A DNA stretch of 64,000 nt from the NCBI RefSeq assembly GCF_020740795.1, contig NC_067291.1:13706780-13770779 (forward strand), written 5' to 3'. The notes beneath the pieces were generated by a model. The model had not been told where the DNA came from and ran no database searches. It saw nothing but the letters and a program-made list of their open reading frames with translations. The position numbers were made by a program, and so were the translations under genes. Within the stretch, counting starts at the first letter, position 1, and every line of letters begins with the position of its first letter. The DNA is from Apus apus (lineage: Eukaryota > Chordata > Aves > Apodiformes > Apodidae). Positions 26,601 to 38,200 of the stretch are shown here, in pieces.

Positions 26601-27429
26601 CCACTACATCCTGCTGGTGCTGTCATGGCTGTTTGGTAGAGATGCCAGAAGTGTTAGACATGGGGAGCAGATATCTTCTCTGTCCTGCCCAGCCATGGTC
26701 CTTCCAGTTTTTCTAGAATTTTTTTGTAATTTTCACTTGATCTACAGAGTTGGTTGTATTTCTACATTTTTCTTTTTTTCCTCTTCCATGTGTATCTGTG
26801 ATGACTTTCTTTAGAATGAACCTGGGGGTGACTGTGTCAGTTTACTTTTCAAAGGGAGCCTATGTGGAAGTATTATCCTCCTTCCCCACACCAGGGCCAG
26901 GTTCGGCAATGGAGGAAAATGTTCAGAAAAGCAAAGAGAGTGAGAAAATAAAAAGCCTGGCCCTTAGCTCCTACGCATGTGAGGAGACCCGAGTCCCAGG
27001 TAGAGCCTCCTCATGTTGAGCCCTTAAAAGCTTCATTGTGATGCCTTTGCAAGAACATATTTATTTTGTTTCCTGAGCCGTATGAGCAGGGCATTGTATC
27101 TACTGGATTAAGGCAGCTCTGTGCTGCTCAGAAAACTATGAAATCCCTCCTCTGTCAGGCTGATGTGAAAGGATCCCATTCATCTGGGCACTCCCGCCCG
27201 GTGGGGTCTGCTTAACATTCATCCCAAACTGCGACAGAGCTCCTGCTGCTGTCTCTGGCTCTCACCGCTCCTTCCTTCCCTCCTCTCCCACATCCCCTCT
27301 GCCCCACATGTGCCGGCAGCCAAGAAAAGAGAATAGGGAACCTTTGCTCCTCATCGGCTCGCGGGCTGCTTCCCACTCATTGGAATGCAGCGGGCATGTG
27401 CCCCAGTACCCTACTTCAGGGCAGTAAAT

Positions 27430-27590
27430 GCTCCCGGCCCCACGGTGTGCCAGCGACGTGCGGCGCGGCAGCTCGGAGGGCTGTGGCGCGGTGGGAGGGC
27501 AGCTGGTGGTGACGACATGTGAATCAGCAGCAGCCACAGCAGCCGGGGACAGAGTGACACGGGGGAGCAGGGGAGCGTGTCCCAGGGGGC
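27430..27590. promoter_or_regulatory. short CpG-rich patch
   Basis: About fourteen CpGs in 160 bases, including GTGCGGCGCGGCAGC, inside CpG-poor DNA. No exon or coding frame could be tied to it. Possibly a small orphan CpG island or distal regulatory element. Confidence 0.25.
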
Positions 27591-27815
27591 CTGTGCACAC
27601 ATGGGGGCCAGCATGTGAAGGGGGACATGATGTGTGGGAGTTGGGAGAGACAGGAGGGGATGTAAATCAGCGAAGCAGATGTACCACAGAGACCAAGGAC
27701 TTGCCCAGTTTCCGCTTTCTTCTCCTATGTTTGCTTTAATGATGACCGGCCGTTGGGTTTTGTTCATAGTTCAGATTCCTGATACGAAGCCAGATACTAT
27801 TTATTGGGTCTGACC

Positions 27816-27843
27816 TTTTTTTTTTTTTTTTTTTTTTTTTTTT
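27816..27843. repeat. poly(T) tract, 28 bases
   Basis: The longest homopolymer in the window. No retrocopy body was recognised downstream, and no clear target-site duplication was found by eye. Confidence 0.9.
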
Positions 27844-29636
27844 GGTTTTGGCATCTACTGGTTAGAGTCAGTGTTGGGGAAAACTGTGAGGACACCTCTT
27901 GGAAATTAAGCATTGTCTAAGCCAGACACTAAGCAGTGTTTCCTTCCTTGTTTAAACGTTGTCCAGATGAGACTGGACCTGTGCCTGAGCATCTGTGCTC
28001 AACAAAGGTTCCTAATTACTTGTACTTGAGAGATAAGGATGGCCCTAAATCAGCCCAGCCCATGCAGTATGTGAGACTGAAAGAGCAGCCGTTGCTCAGA
28101 GCTGTTTCTCTGTCTGAGGATAGTCATTTATGTGTACGTGTGAATTTCCAGCCTTGACGATTGAAACCTATTTTTGGGGAATGGGTGGTTCAGCTTGGAC
28201 AGGACCTTGAGGCTTCAGGCAGGCTCTGTCCCTGCAGGTCAGCAGTGGCAGAAGGAGTCAGAGGCACAAATTACAGTCAGGGGCCAGTGTCTCATCCTCT
28301 TGGGCCCCTCTGCACCCCTCGGTTTCTGGATGGGACCAGATGGTGTGTAAAGGGTCTTCTGATGGTTTGTCCTGTCTGTATGTGTGGCCCTCGTGGCAGA
28401 AAGATATATCCAAAGTCTCCTTGGGAAAAGAAGAACATAGTGACAGCAGAGGAAGCCAGCCAAGCCTCACAGTGTGTGGCCACATTGGACCTCAGCCTTG
28501 CCCATCAATAACGCCATTTATTGTTGTTAAGAGGGAAAAATATACGTTTGTGAAAAAAAGTTTTCCCAAGCTGACTGCTGCTTCAGCAAGGGGGAGAAAG
28601 GGGTCTCTGGCGTGGCTGGAAGACACTGCTTTGCTGCCTCCTGGGTCCCTCTGGAGGCATCACATTTCTCTCTGGTTGTCATTTCTGGTTACACTTCCAG
28701 CCATTTCTGTTAACGGTGGGCAAGAAACAAGCGCCTCTTTCTTCCCACTGCAGGACTTGCACGGGCTTCCAGAGGAAGGCTGGTCCCTGAAGAAAGGACC
28801 ACTAAGGAGGGATGATCCCATTGCACCCTCCTGGTGATGGCTTGGCCATATCCTGTGTGGGCAAGAGGGTGCTTGCAGGCCCACAAGCAATTGGAACCCA
28901 TCTCGATAGCTGAACGCTGACCTCATGGAGACATGACATAATCACTGAGCTCACGAGAGAAAGCCCTGGGGGCCGGCAGCTTAAAACACTGCTGCCTTGT
29001 GCTTGGAACAACACTCTCAGTCTTTGAGCCTCAAGAAGCTCTGTGCTGTTGGCAGGACCCCTCCTCAGGGCTCCCAGAGCTGCAGGACTCAGGGAAGCTG
29101 AGCACTGACTCTGGTGGGAGCTGCAGGCTCCACCGATGCCTCTGGGGGCATTTCCAGAGTGTCACTTCCAAGGAGTGAGCAAGCAGAGCTTTCTGCTGAG
29201 ATGACCTGGCTGTTGAGATCTTTGCAGTTTTCAGTGGGATGTTTTATGTGACCAGCTGTTTGGTGCAGCAACAGCAGCAGTATCTGCCAATTCCACAAGG
29301 CAGCTGGGGCTCTGCATCCCTCTCCCAAGAGTCTGCCTTGCTCCTCTATCCCCATGGTCAATGGAGTAATGCCCAAACAACCAAGAGCAACTTATGGGTG
29401 TTTACACATTGACAGGTGACTTCAGCATCCCACTGCTGGCTGTCAGTGTGTGGTCCAGGGTCAGCACACGATGACTGAGCACAGTGCCACCAGCTCCCTT
29501 GCATCCATTCAGCCAGACCCTTAGCACACCATTTTTTGGTGACATTCCCTGTATTCATACTAGTGGGAGTAGGCTCACTGCCAGGCATGTCCAGCCTCTG
29601 AGAAGGAGAATAGAGCTGCAGATACAACGATGGTGA

Positions 29637-29660
29637 TTTTTTTTTTTTTTTTTTTTTTTT
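29637..29660. repeat. poly(T) tract, 24 bases
   Basis: An uninterrupted T run in ordinary intergenic sequence; treated as a simple repeat. Confidence 0.9.
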
Positions 29661-31608
29661 GAGTTTGGAAGCAGATAAAATCTGCACATCTCAGAAGACT
29701 CCTTCAAGAAAGAAAAGGTCTGCATCATACTATAGGAGGCAGCAGTTTCATGACAGCTCATTTCATGTGGAGTTTACTAAATAGAAGCCAGCTCTCTCTA
29801 AGAATGGGTTTTCCTGAGAAATTCCTCCACTAATGTATGCAGACTGCCTGTGGAAGGGGTGTTACACATCCTCGTGGGGCCTCATCCAGCAAGGGTGTGA
29901 ATCTGTCACAGTTCCCTGGGGCTCAGACGGGCTCATCGGGTCCAGAAGGAAAGGTTCAAGCCTCTGCACACTCTGTGTCTCAGCCAGGATGTGCTGGCCA
30001 AGGTTTCACACACGTATGGCGAGGAGCTAAGCATGCATACCACACTAGCTATATTTCCTGAGTATAACCAGTGCAGGAAACACCAGCAGCCCTCCTCAAC
30101 ATTGCCAGGCTTCTGTTCCTCTGCCACACACGTGGGATCGGGCCAGAAAAGAGGATTTAGTGGTACCAGGAACAGAAGCCATGCTCAGTCCAGCAAGACC
30201 AGCTCAGAGCTGAAGGTCCTGACGTGGGCCTAATTTTTACGTATGGATCTTTGGGCTGCAAGTTGGGAGAATCAAAAAGAGTTTCTAGAGCACAGGTTTA
30301 CGAGTCTGTCAGCCAGTTCCAAGTCTCTTGAATGATCAACTGCTTTGGCTGGCAGGGGTGAGCCTTGGAAGGGAACACTGTGCCCAGGACTTGACCACCC
30401 AGCCAGGATCAGGTGCCATGCAAATTCTGACTGGCATTTGGAGCAGACTCCAGTGGAGTTTCTTTAGTCATTATATGATTCACACATTGGCAAGCGTGAA
30501 TCCATCCTGCCTGGTGTGATCTGAGGAGGTCTGTTGTCCGTTGTCATCACAAGAAGGCTGGGCAGGGAGGCAGACCAGCTCAAAAGGGGACTTAGAGACA
30601 GAAAGTCTTTGATGAGAAAAGAAGCATCCAAATGAGACTTTTCTCAGTAATTTTTGCTAATTATAAAGCCATTGACTGTTATTCCCAAAGCCTCCCTGTG
30701 TGAGGGAGCTTAATCACTGATGACAAATTTTTGGCATTTCCCGAGTTGTCACTGACAAGAACACACACCAGACACCTCCACCCAATGGCAACATCTGCCT
30801 TGACAAAATGAAGTCTCCATGTTATTCTCAGCTCCATCACTTGCTCTGTCATATTCTCTGTGTTTGCCCCATAACCACATCATGATGTTAGCTGAAGGTA
30901 GCTTTGGATGTCTCACTTGTTTGCTGAGAACCCCTCCAACAAACAATACAAACATCATCTCTTGTCAAAAGCCACTTTGTGGGCTGCAGTGTCCAAGAGA
31001 GGAACAGACAAGAGCCCATTTGTGGGCTGTGTTAGACTGGTTAGAGATCTGGATTTATAAACTCCTCAGTTTTGCTCATGGAGCCTCCTAAACACCTTTG
31101 ATGCTACTTGTTTGGATGTGGAGGCAAGAAACAGTATTGTCAACCAGGAAAAAGAAAGAAACACTGTCCCAGGGGCTGGGTCACGAGAACTAGGGGCAAG
31201 CTGTACTTCATGTAGTCAGACCAAAGCCCAGCTTAAAGCTTCACCTAAGCACCACAACCAGCCATCCCTTCCAGCCAGACATGAGAGCTGTCTCAGCCAT
31301 GAGCCAAGACTGCTGCGCTGAACATCCAAAGGCGCTTGGCTAAGCCCCTTCCCTCTCCAGACATAATCCTAATTGCTGATGTTTGGCAGCCACTCCATCA
31401 TGAGCAATAAGGGAAATTAATATTTTGTGTTTTAAATGTGTTTATTAGCCAAGAAGTTATCACCTGAAAGTGGACGCTAGGGCATGTCCAGAAACCTCTT
31501 TCCCTGAGGTTCCCACCAACAATGTAGGTACTGTAATGTCTCATAGCAGCCTGGTACCAGCTTCATGGCTGCTAAAGCTGTGCAGAAGTCTAACAAAATC
31601 CAAGGGTC

Positions 31609-31632
31609 TTTTTTTTTTTTTTTTTTTTTTTT
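31609..31632. repeat. poly(T) tract, 24 bases
   Basis: An uninterrupted T run, the third within 4 kb; treated as a simple repeat. Confidence 0.9.
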
Positions 31633-33926
31633 AATGTCACAGAGTAACTTTTTTGAATGACTAACTCAGAAGTAGTTTTTTGAGAAGCTTTATGGTCACA
31701 GAAGGAAATTTGTGAGTTGCCATGTGTGGCTATTTGATGATGGAGAGCACGTAAAAGGATCTCTTGGGACGAAGCTGGCACGCCTGCTCTCTTCATGCTT
31801 GTGACCTGGTGCAAATTCATGCTTTGGTCTTACAGTGTGAATATCCCACTCATCTGACTTCTCCACACCCCCAGTTAATTGCAACTCTGCGTTTCCTTAA
31901 AGAACCCCAGGTGCAAACACACAGATTAGAGGCGGTTACAGGAATAGGTTAGTTGGCTTGCAGAGCTAAAAGGTAATTGTTGTCTCCACAGGGGTTTATA
32001 CAGTGTACGTGTGTGTGTGCATACATATATTTATATTTAAATTATATTTATGTTATTATTTCAATTACATCCATCCATCTCCTCATAATGCCTGATTTCA
32101 TTCTGCACCAGATTAAACCCTGGTTGAATGCCAGCTCTGAAATGCCATGAATGAGTCCTCACAGCATGGGGAACCTTTCATCATGAAGGTCTTGAAATAA
32201 ATGTCACCACTGCTCTCATCTCTTTCTCTGAAACCCTCCTCTGCCCCATCCATCCTTCCTGCTCACTGAGGACACTATGGCAGTGTATTGACTTGTGAAG
32301 AAAGAGACTCTTCTTAGGTGTCATATGTGCCCTTCTGTTGGAGGGAGTTTGGGAGCCAGGGACAGTTTGTGTTTGACTGTCCCTTGGGATGCTGTGACAA
32401 GGGTCTTGTCTTATGTCCAAATAAAAGTAACTGAAACCCATTATGCTCTTCAACTCAGATACAGAGGTGAAGCAGAGGCACTATGGTTTTATTGCAAAGC
32501 AAATTTACCTGAGCCAACCCTTGTATCTGCTGGGATCATCCCTGACCCATCACACCGTGCAATCAGAGTGAAGATGCAAAAATATATCTGTTTAATTAGA
32601 AAATGCAGACAGGTTTTGGCTTAGCCATCTGCAACCTGTTGAGGCATCTTAAGGACTTCACATGAAATCATTAGTCAGGATGGGGATGGCAGTCTGGCTG
32701 AAGGGAGATGTAGAGTGATTTTCTGAACCAGAACAAGAAGGAGTCCTGGGCTGTCTACCCCAAGAGTCAGAGGGGAAGCATTGTGCGTGTGTATGGAGAG
32801 AGGTGAGAAGAGGGGGTCTGGAGCTGACAGAGGGAGATCAGGCTTGGAGAGTTTGTTGCACATTCCTGTGTCAGCTGGGCCTGAAACTGTCCTCTCTTTT
32901 CAAAACAACCTACTTGTACATGTACAGTCCTGTCACTTACATGCAACCCTCCCACCTCCGACCTCATATATATAAACAATGCAATATTTTGGAGCCAAAA
33001 CATTTCCACAGCTCTTTGGGTGGCTTTTATCTGACACAAGAGGATGTTATGGGGGACAGGGGTGAGGATATCATAGCCCAGTGCTTTGCCATCTCGTATT
33101 GGGACATTTTTTATTCTATACTTATACTTAGGAGCAAGGGATACATCATCTCTTGAATGTCCAGATGCCCAAAATTACGAGGGTGTGAATCACCATGTGG
33201 AAAGCCACATCTGAACAATAGTCAAATTCCTGAAGGTTCGTATCTTCAGAGCTTTCACATGCACCCATGCCAGGAGCAGGAGGCACAGTTCAAAATAAGA
33301 CAGCTTGAAGTCTGTTTTCTAAGGGCCTAGAAACCATTTTACAGCTTCAGTCATTCTCACGTGCTCCATTTATTGCCTTAGTGAATACATAAACATGGAA
33401 ACATAAACTCCTTTAAAACTAAGGAAAGTGTGTGATCCTGTTTGTTTTAATATATACTTATTGACACTGGAAAATAACAGCATTTACATCATTTAGGAGG
33501 TCACAGCCAAATGCCAGAGAGGAAACTGTCCAACATAACTTAACCAGACTGTCAGCACTCTCAGGCCTAATGTTTGCTACAAATGAAGGAATCCTTCACT
33601 ACCTGGTTTATCAACTGTTGCCCCTACATCCCTGGCCTAAACTTATGGGGAATCTGCTTTAGATCATTCCAGTGCATACAGGCAGAATAATTTTCAGGAT
33701 CAAACCATCAATCTGGATTTGTGTGTCAGTATTTGCAAAGCTGACTTTCCAAAGGATTTGTCTTGGTGTATTACCTCTGTCCAACATTAGTTTTGCTTGT
33801 TGAGAGACCAAAGTGACAGATGTTGCTGCCTGTGTCCCTTTTCTTACCCTGTTGCCTGGTGGCACTGCTCAGGTCCCTTCAGTCATCTTTGCTTCTGCAC
33901 CTGTGAAACAGGTGTGATTGAGCCCT

Positions 33927-34148
33927 CCCATTTCCCCTCCTTTCCCTTCTTTGTTCCTCCTTGCCCCTTCCTTGCCCTTCCTTGTCCTTCCATGCTCTTC
34001 TTCGAGCTTCCTTGATCTTCTTGGACCTTCTTTGACCTTCCTTGACTTTTCTTTCCCCTCCTTTCCCTACATTGCCTTTCTTTGCACCTTCTTTCCCCTC
34101 CTTGCCCCCTTTCCCCCTCCTTGCTCCTCCTTTTCTTTGTTTTCCCTT
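33927..34148. repeat. pyrimidine-rich array with a 10-base period
   Basis: About 220 bases of almost pure C/T on the plus strand, in degenerate decamers of the form CTTCCTTGCC/CTTCTTTGAC. The register holds over roughly 20 units. Strand asymmetry is extreme. It ends exactly where the CR1 fragment at 34150 begins. The open frames on both strands (Lys/Gly/Arg-rich on minus) follow from the repeat and are not genes. Confidence 0.85.
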
Positions 34149-34149
34149 A

Positions 34150-34369
34150 GACATCAGGAGGAAATTATTCACTGCAAGGAAGGTGAGACACTGGAACAGG
34201 TTGCCCAGGGAAGTTCTGGAGGCCCCATCCCTGGAAGTGTTCAAAGCCAGGTTGTATGAAACTCTGAGCAACCTGATCTAGTAGAAGGTGTTCCTGCCCA
34301 TGGCATGAGGGCTGTATCTAGATGATCTTTAAGGTCTGTTCCAACCCAAACCATCCTGTGATTCTATGA
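34150..34369 (+). mobile_element. CR1 LINE 3' end with the tail of ORF2
   Basis: A forward CR1 3' terminus. One frame still reads as the end of CR1 ORF2 (…NRLPREVLEAPSLEVFKARL), followed by the 3' UTR and the terminal GTGATTCTATGA. The 5' side is truncated directly against a pyrimidine-rich array. It is a dead fragment and not a gene. Confidence 0.93.
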
Positions 34370-35087
34370 AATACTCCTTACACCAAAATATGGATGAACT
34401 GCTGTGAGTTCTGGTGGAATAAATCCCAGGCTCTTGCAGGCTCAGATGATTCAGACTTTGCATTCTCATGGTTTATGATTCCACCAGATTTCCTTGATGC
34501 AATTATTTTCTTGCGACTCTGCAGTCTACAAATTCTAAATATAACCTTGCATAGAAAATAATACCCTCATTCCTGAAACAGGCACTTGCCTAAATTCCTG
34601 CCAAACACACGCTTTTTATATTACATTAGTCATGAGCTGTGGCTGACAACAAGTTCCTCTTTGGAGACCCCTCCCAGAAATCTTGTGGAAAAGTCCTTCC
34701 TTTTTTATATTTTTAAAAAATAATTCCAGGCTAGCTGAGCATATCAGGCAGGAAAACATTAAAATTTTCCAGAAGTGGCTGATGTCTCATGCACCCTTTA
34801 CCAGTTGCTGCTGGTCCTTTAACAGATGTCTGGGAGGGATGAAAGTGACCACGCAGGGAAGTGGTGTCATTACTCAACTCCAATATAGTTACATGAGCCC
34901 AGGCTTTGAAAATGGCCTTTGTAGTATAGGAAGGATGAGCGAATGAACCCAGAGAGCCTCTCTGCTAGTTAATGACAAGATGCCCTGCTGCATCTGAGGT
35001 TCAGACTCCCACCAGCTCATCTTTTATGTTTTCATAGCTCAGGTGAAGGCTGTGAAATGCTTCCAAGAACAAAATAACCCTTCAGGG

Positions 35088-35285
35088 CTCTTCACTGTGA
35101 GGGTGGTGAGACACTGGCACAGGTTGCCCAGGGACATTGTGGATGTCCCCTCCCTGGAAGTGTTCAAGGCCAGGTTTGGATGGCACTTTGAGCAACCTGG
35201 TCTAGTGGGAAGTGTTCCTACCCATGGCAGGGGGTTGGAACTAGATGATCTTTAAGGTCCCTTCCAACCCAAACTATTCTATGAT
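35088..35285 (+). mobile_element. CR1 LINE 3' end with the tail of ORF2
   Basis: A second forward CR1 3' terminus about 0.7 kb after the first. It encodes a similar ORF2 remnant (RLPRDIVDVPSLEVFKAR) and ends at TTCTATGAT. It is clearly related to the neighbouring copy but not identical to it, so it may be an independent insertion. Confidence 0.93.
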
Positions 35286-38200
35286 ATGGGGTTAGAGTTA
35301 CCATCACTGTGGTTGCTCTGCAGGGACCTAAGAAACGTGTTCCTCTTTGTTGAACTCAAAAGCATGACTATTTTAATGCTGCTCTCCATGGCAACAGAGA
35401 CAGAGCAAAGCCGTCTCTACTTCATGTACCTTCTTGTTGTTCTTGTGAAGGGTTTGCTGAGGTCCAACCACCTCAACTGCTGGCTCATAGCTAAGCTAAA
35501 CCTTTCCCACTCTCTACATCTCCTGGACAAAATTCTTTCAAGAACAGCTTGTTCCTTTTTGGCCTTGGTATTAGGATTATTAAGTAAAACTTGGATCCAG
35601 CTCTCAAAACCTTCCCCCAAGATGCCTTTTAATTAAAGCAGTGGAAAGAAAAGACCAGTCTAAATAGTGCAACATTTTTAATTAGTGAAACCTTTATTTT
35701 ATTTGCTAAAAAACAAGATTACCTCTAAGTCCATTAAAATAAGTCCTTCATTGAAAGGCTTTGTACTGTGTGTGAAAGGGAGACTTAGAGGATATTGGTG
35801 AGGGCTTAAACATCTTAATTGTGCTAAAATAATTGAAGAAGGATATGTTTTAATGGAAGGACTTAATAACTTTTTAGTCCCACTGTGGTGAGTGTGTATG
35901 TTTGTGTGCTGACACCTGTGAATTTCACTTGAACATACACTTCCATGGGAACACATCCACATTCATCTAGACCCACCCATCCATCCCTACTGCCAGAAGG
36001 CTAAAAGGGTTTCAGAGCACCTCCTTCATGGCAAGAAGGTCAAATGATCAAGTGGAGAGGGTGCTGCTGGAAGTACTGAGGCTTTTGACATTGTTGAAAC
36101 TTGCCTGCCCTAATTTGTAGCAGATGGCCAGATTTTAGGACTCACGACCACATAACTTCATTGCCTGTCTTCTCTCAGAGACCACATCCATGGTCATGTT
36201 CTGTAGGAGGTTCTTTCAGCTTCAGACCATGTTCAAGCCAAAGCACTCTCCTGCTTTCTACAGCTAGCAGCTTAAAATGAACCAGGCCAGGGTTAATCCA
36301 TCCAGCCAAGAGCTCCACTGGATAAAGAGACCTGCAGTGGGGCTGTGCTGGGGCACATCACTCAGCATGATACAGCTCTTCCCCTGCAGTCCTCAAGCAA
36401 AAAAAATAACCCTTCCCCCTGGCCCTCAAAAGACCTATTCCTTATGATAGTAAAAAAGTACTGATTACTATTAAAAACCCAAACCCTGCAGGAAAGCAGG
36501 GAGGGAGATTTTATGGCCATTGACCTTTTCACTCAGGTTGGTTTATAAAGAGCTGTCTTTCTGTTGCACCACTGGGATTGTACAAGTTTCTTGGCCATGA
36601 ATGGGAGCTTTGTAGGATTCTACTGTGTGGTCATTCACCAGCAATCTGTTGGTCTTTTTAGAGACATTTCATAAAAAAGAAAACCTATCTGAAATAGAGG
36701 AGGAGGGGGGCAAGCTGAGTATCAGCTAGCGACCCAATCAATGAGTGAATGTGTTTGGGACTCCTCCTGGAAGAGAAAGCTTGTTTTAGGAATTCAGCCT
36801 GGCACTCGTGGGCTTCTGTTTGTATAGGCCTTTCAGTTTAAAAAATACATGCAGGCCATTAAGAGGAGATGACTTGGAGCAGGTCTGGGGAGAAGAGACA
36901 GGGAGGGAAGGAAAAGGAGAACCAAGAAAAAAAAAACAAGTGTTGGAATTGAGAAGAGGGCAACAGTAAGGATTAAGCCAGAACCAATAGTATCTTCTCC
37001 TTCTGTTGGCACCATACAATTCACTGAAGGGTACTTGCTGGGATGGAGAAATATCTCCCAAGGTTAGGGGAGCCCTGGTTTGTGACTGGTGTTGCTTGCT
37101 CCTTCCTCTGCCTCTCCTCTTCCAGCTGGCTCTGCTAGATATTGCCTTTCGACTGCTCATTTGGAAGAAGAGCTTCTGGTGGACCATGAGCAGTCATGGA
37201 AATCCAGTGCTGGTGCTCCTCATGGTGTGCCAAGGTGAAAGCAGCTTAGATTGAAAGTCCAGGCGTCAGAACTCCATCAACCAACATGCTTCATCAGGAA
37301 TGGCACAACTTGGAATAAAATCTGTTTTTTGCTGATTGTCTAAGAACCAAGCACAATGGGGCACTGGGCAGGACTAGGATGACTAGACTCCACTGCACTG
37401 TAGATATGAGGCATGAATATGTTTCAAGCCTACAGATGGATCCATAAGGCATTTCAAGAGAACCCAAGAATGACCTGGTTGGAACTCTAGCAAATTCAAA
37501 AAGAAGCTGTGAGCACAAGCCAGCTCTTATGGACAGATTAGCCACCCCATGGAATGCTGCCCTTGGGCTGATGGGGAAGAGGGGGACTCTGGCAGCCTGT
37601 GGTCACCAAAAAACCCCTGTGACACATGACAGAAGAAGTGCATTAACTGGCTGCACTAGCCAACCTCCAATAAACCTGTCTCTCCAAGTTAGTCAGCAGC
37701 TCCACTTGGACACTGTGCTTTCTCTTTCAATTTGTTGCTATGAAACATTAAAAGAACTACCCCCATTTATCAATGGCGAGGGAAAAGTGCTCTCATATAG
37801 CGTGATAAACCATGCTGAGCTCCTTAATGACAGAGACAATGTAAGTGCCAGGCACAACCATTAGCTAAACTCATTTTCTCCATGTAAGTATTTGTATATG
37901 CATTTTTATACGTGTATAATATGTGCATATAAATCTTTACATCATTCATCAAACTATTGGTGTGTATAATTTTCACCTTGCAATACACAGCTTGTTAAAT
38001 TCTCTGCATCACCCTGTAGTGATCAAAAAAGGATTTCAGCTGTGTTGTGCTGTCTCTGCTGATAGCCTTTGCCATCTATAATCTATCTTGGCCTTTACTC
38101 CTGAAGAAAATTAGAGAGTTAATCTGTGAATTGTTACTAAGAACATTTAAGGATAAAATAAGTATGTAGCCTGGGGATAAGAAATATTCACTGTTCTTCA

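Larger units (their letters stand above)
23641..33926. other. non-coding stretch, no gene recognised
   Basis: Contains the CpG patch near 27.5 kb, three poly(T) tracts and a TG/TA-rich run near 32.0 kb. Open frames are short and unsupported. Confidence 0.6.

Noticed and set aside
33879..34281. Lys/Gly/Arg-rich 130-codon frame and Phe/Pro/Leu-rich frames on the other strand
   Set aside because: Translation of the pyrimidine repeat joined to a CR1 ORF2 tail.
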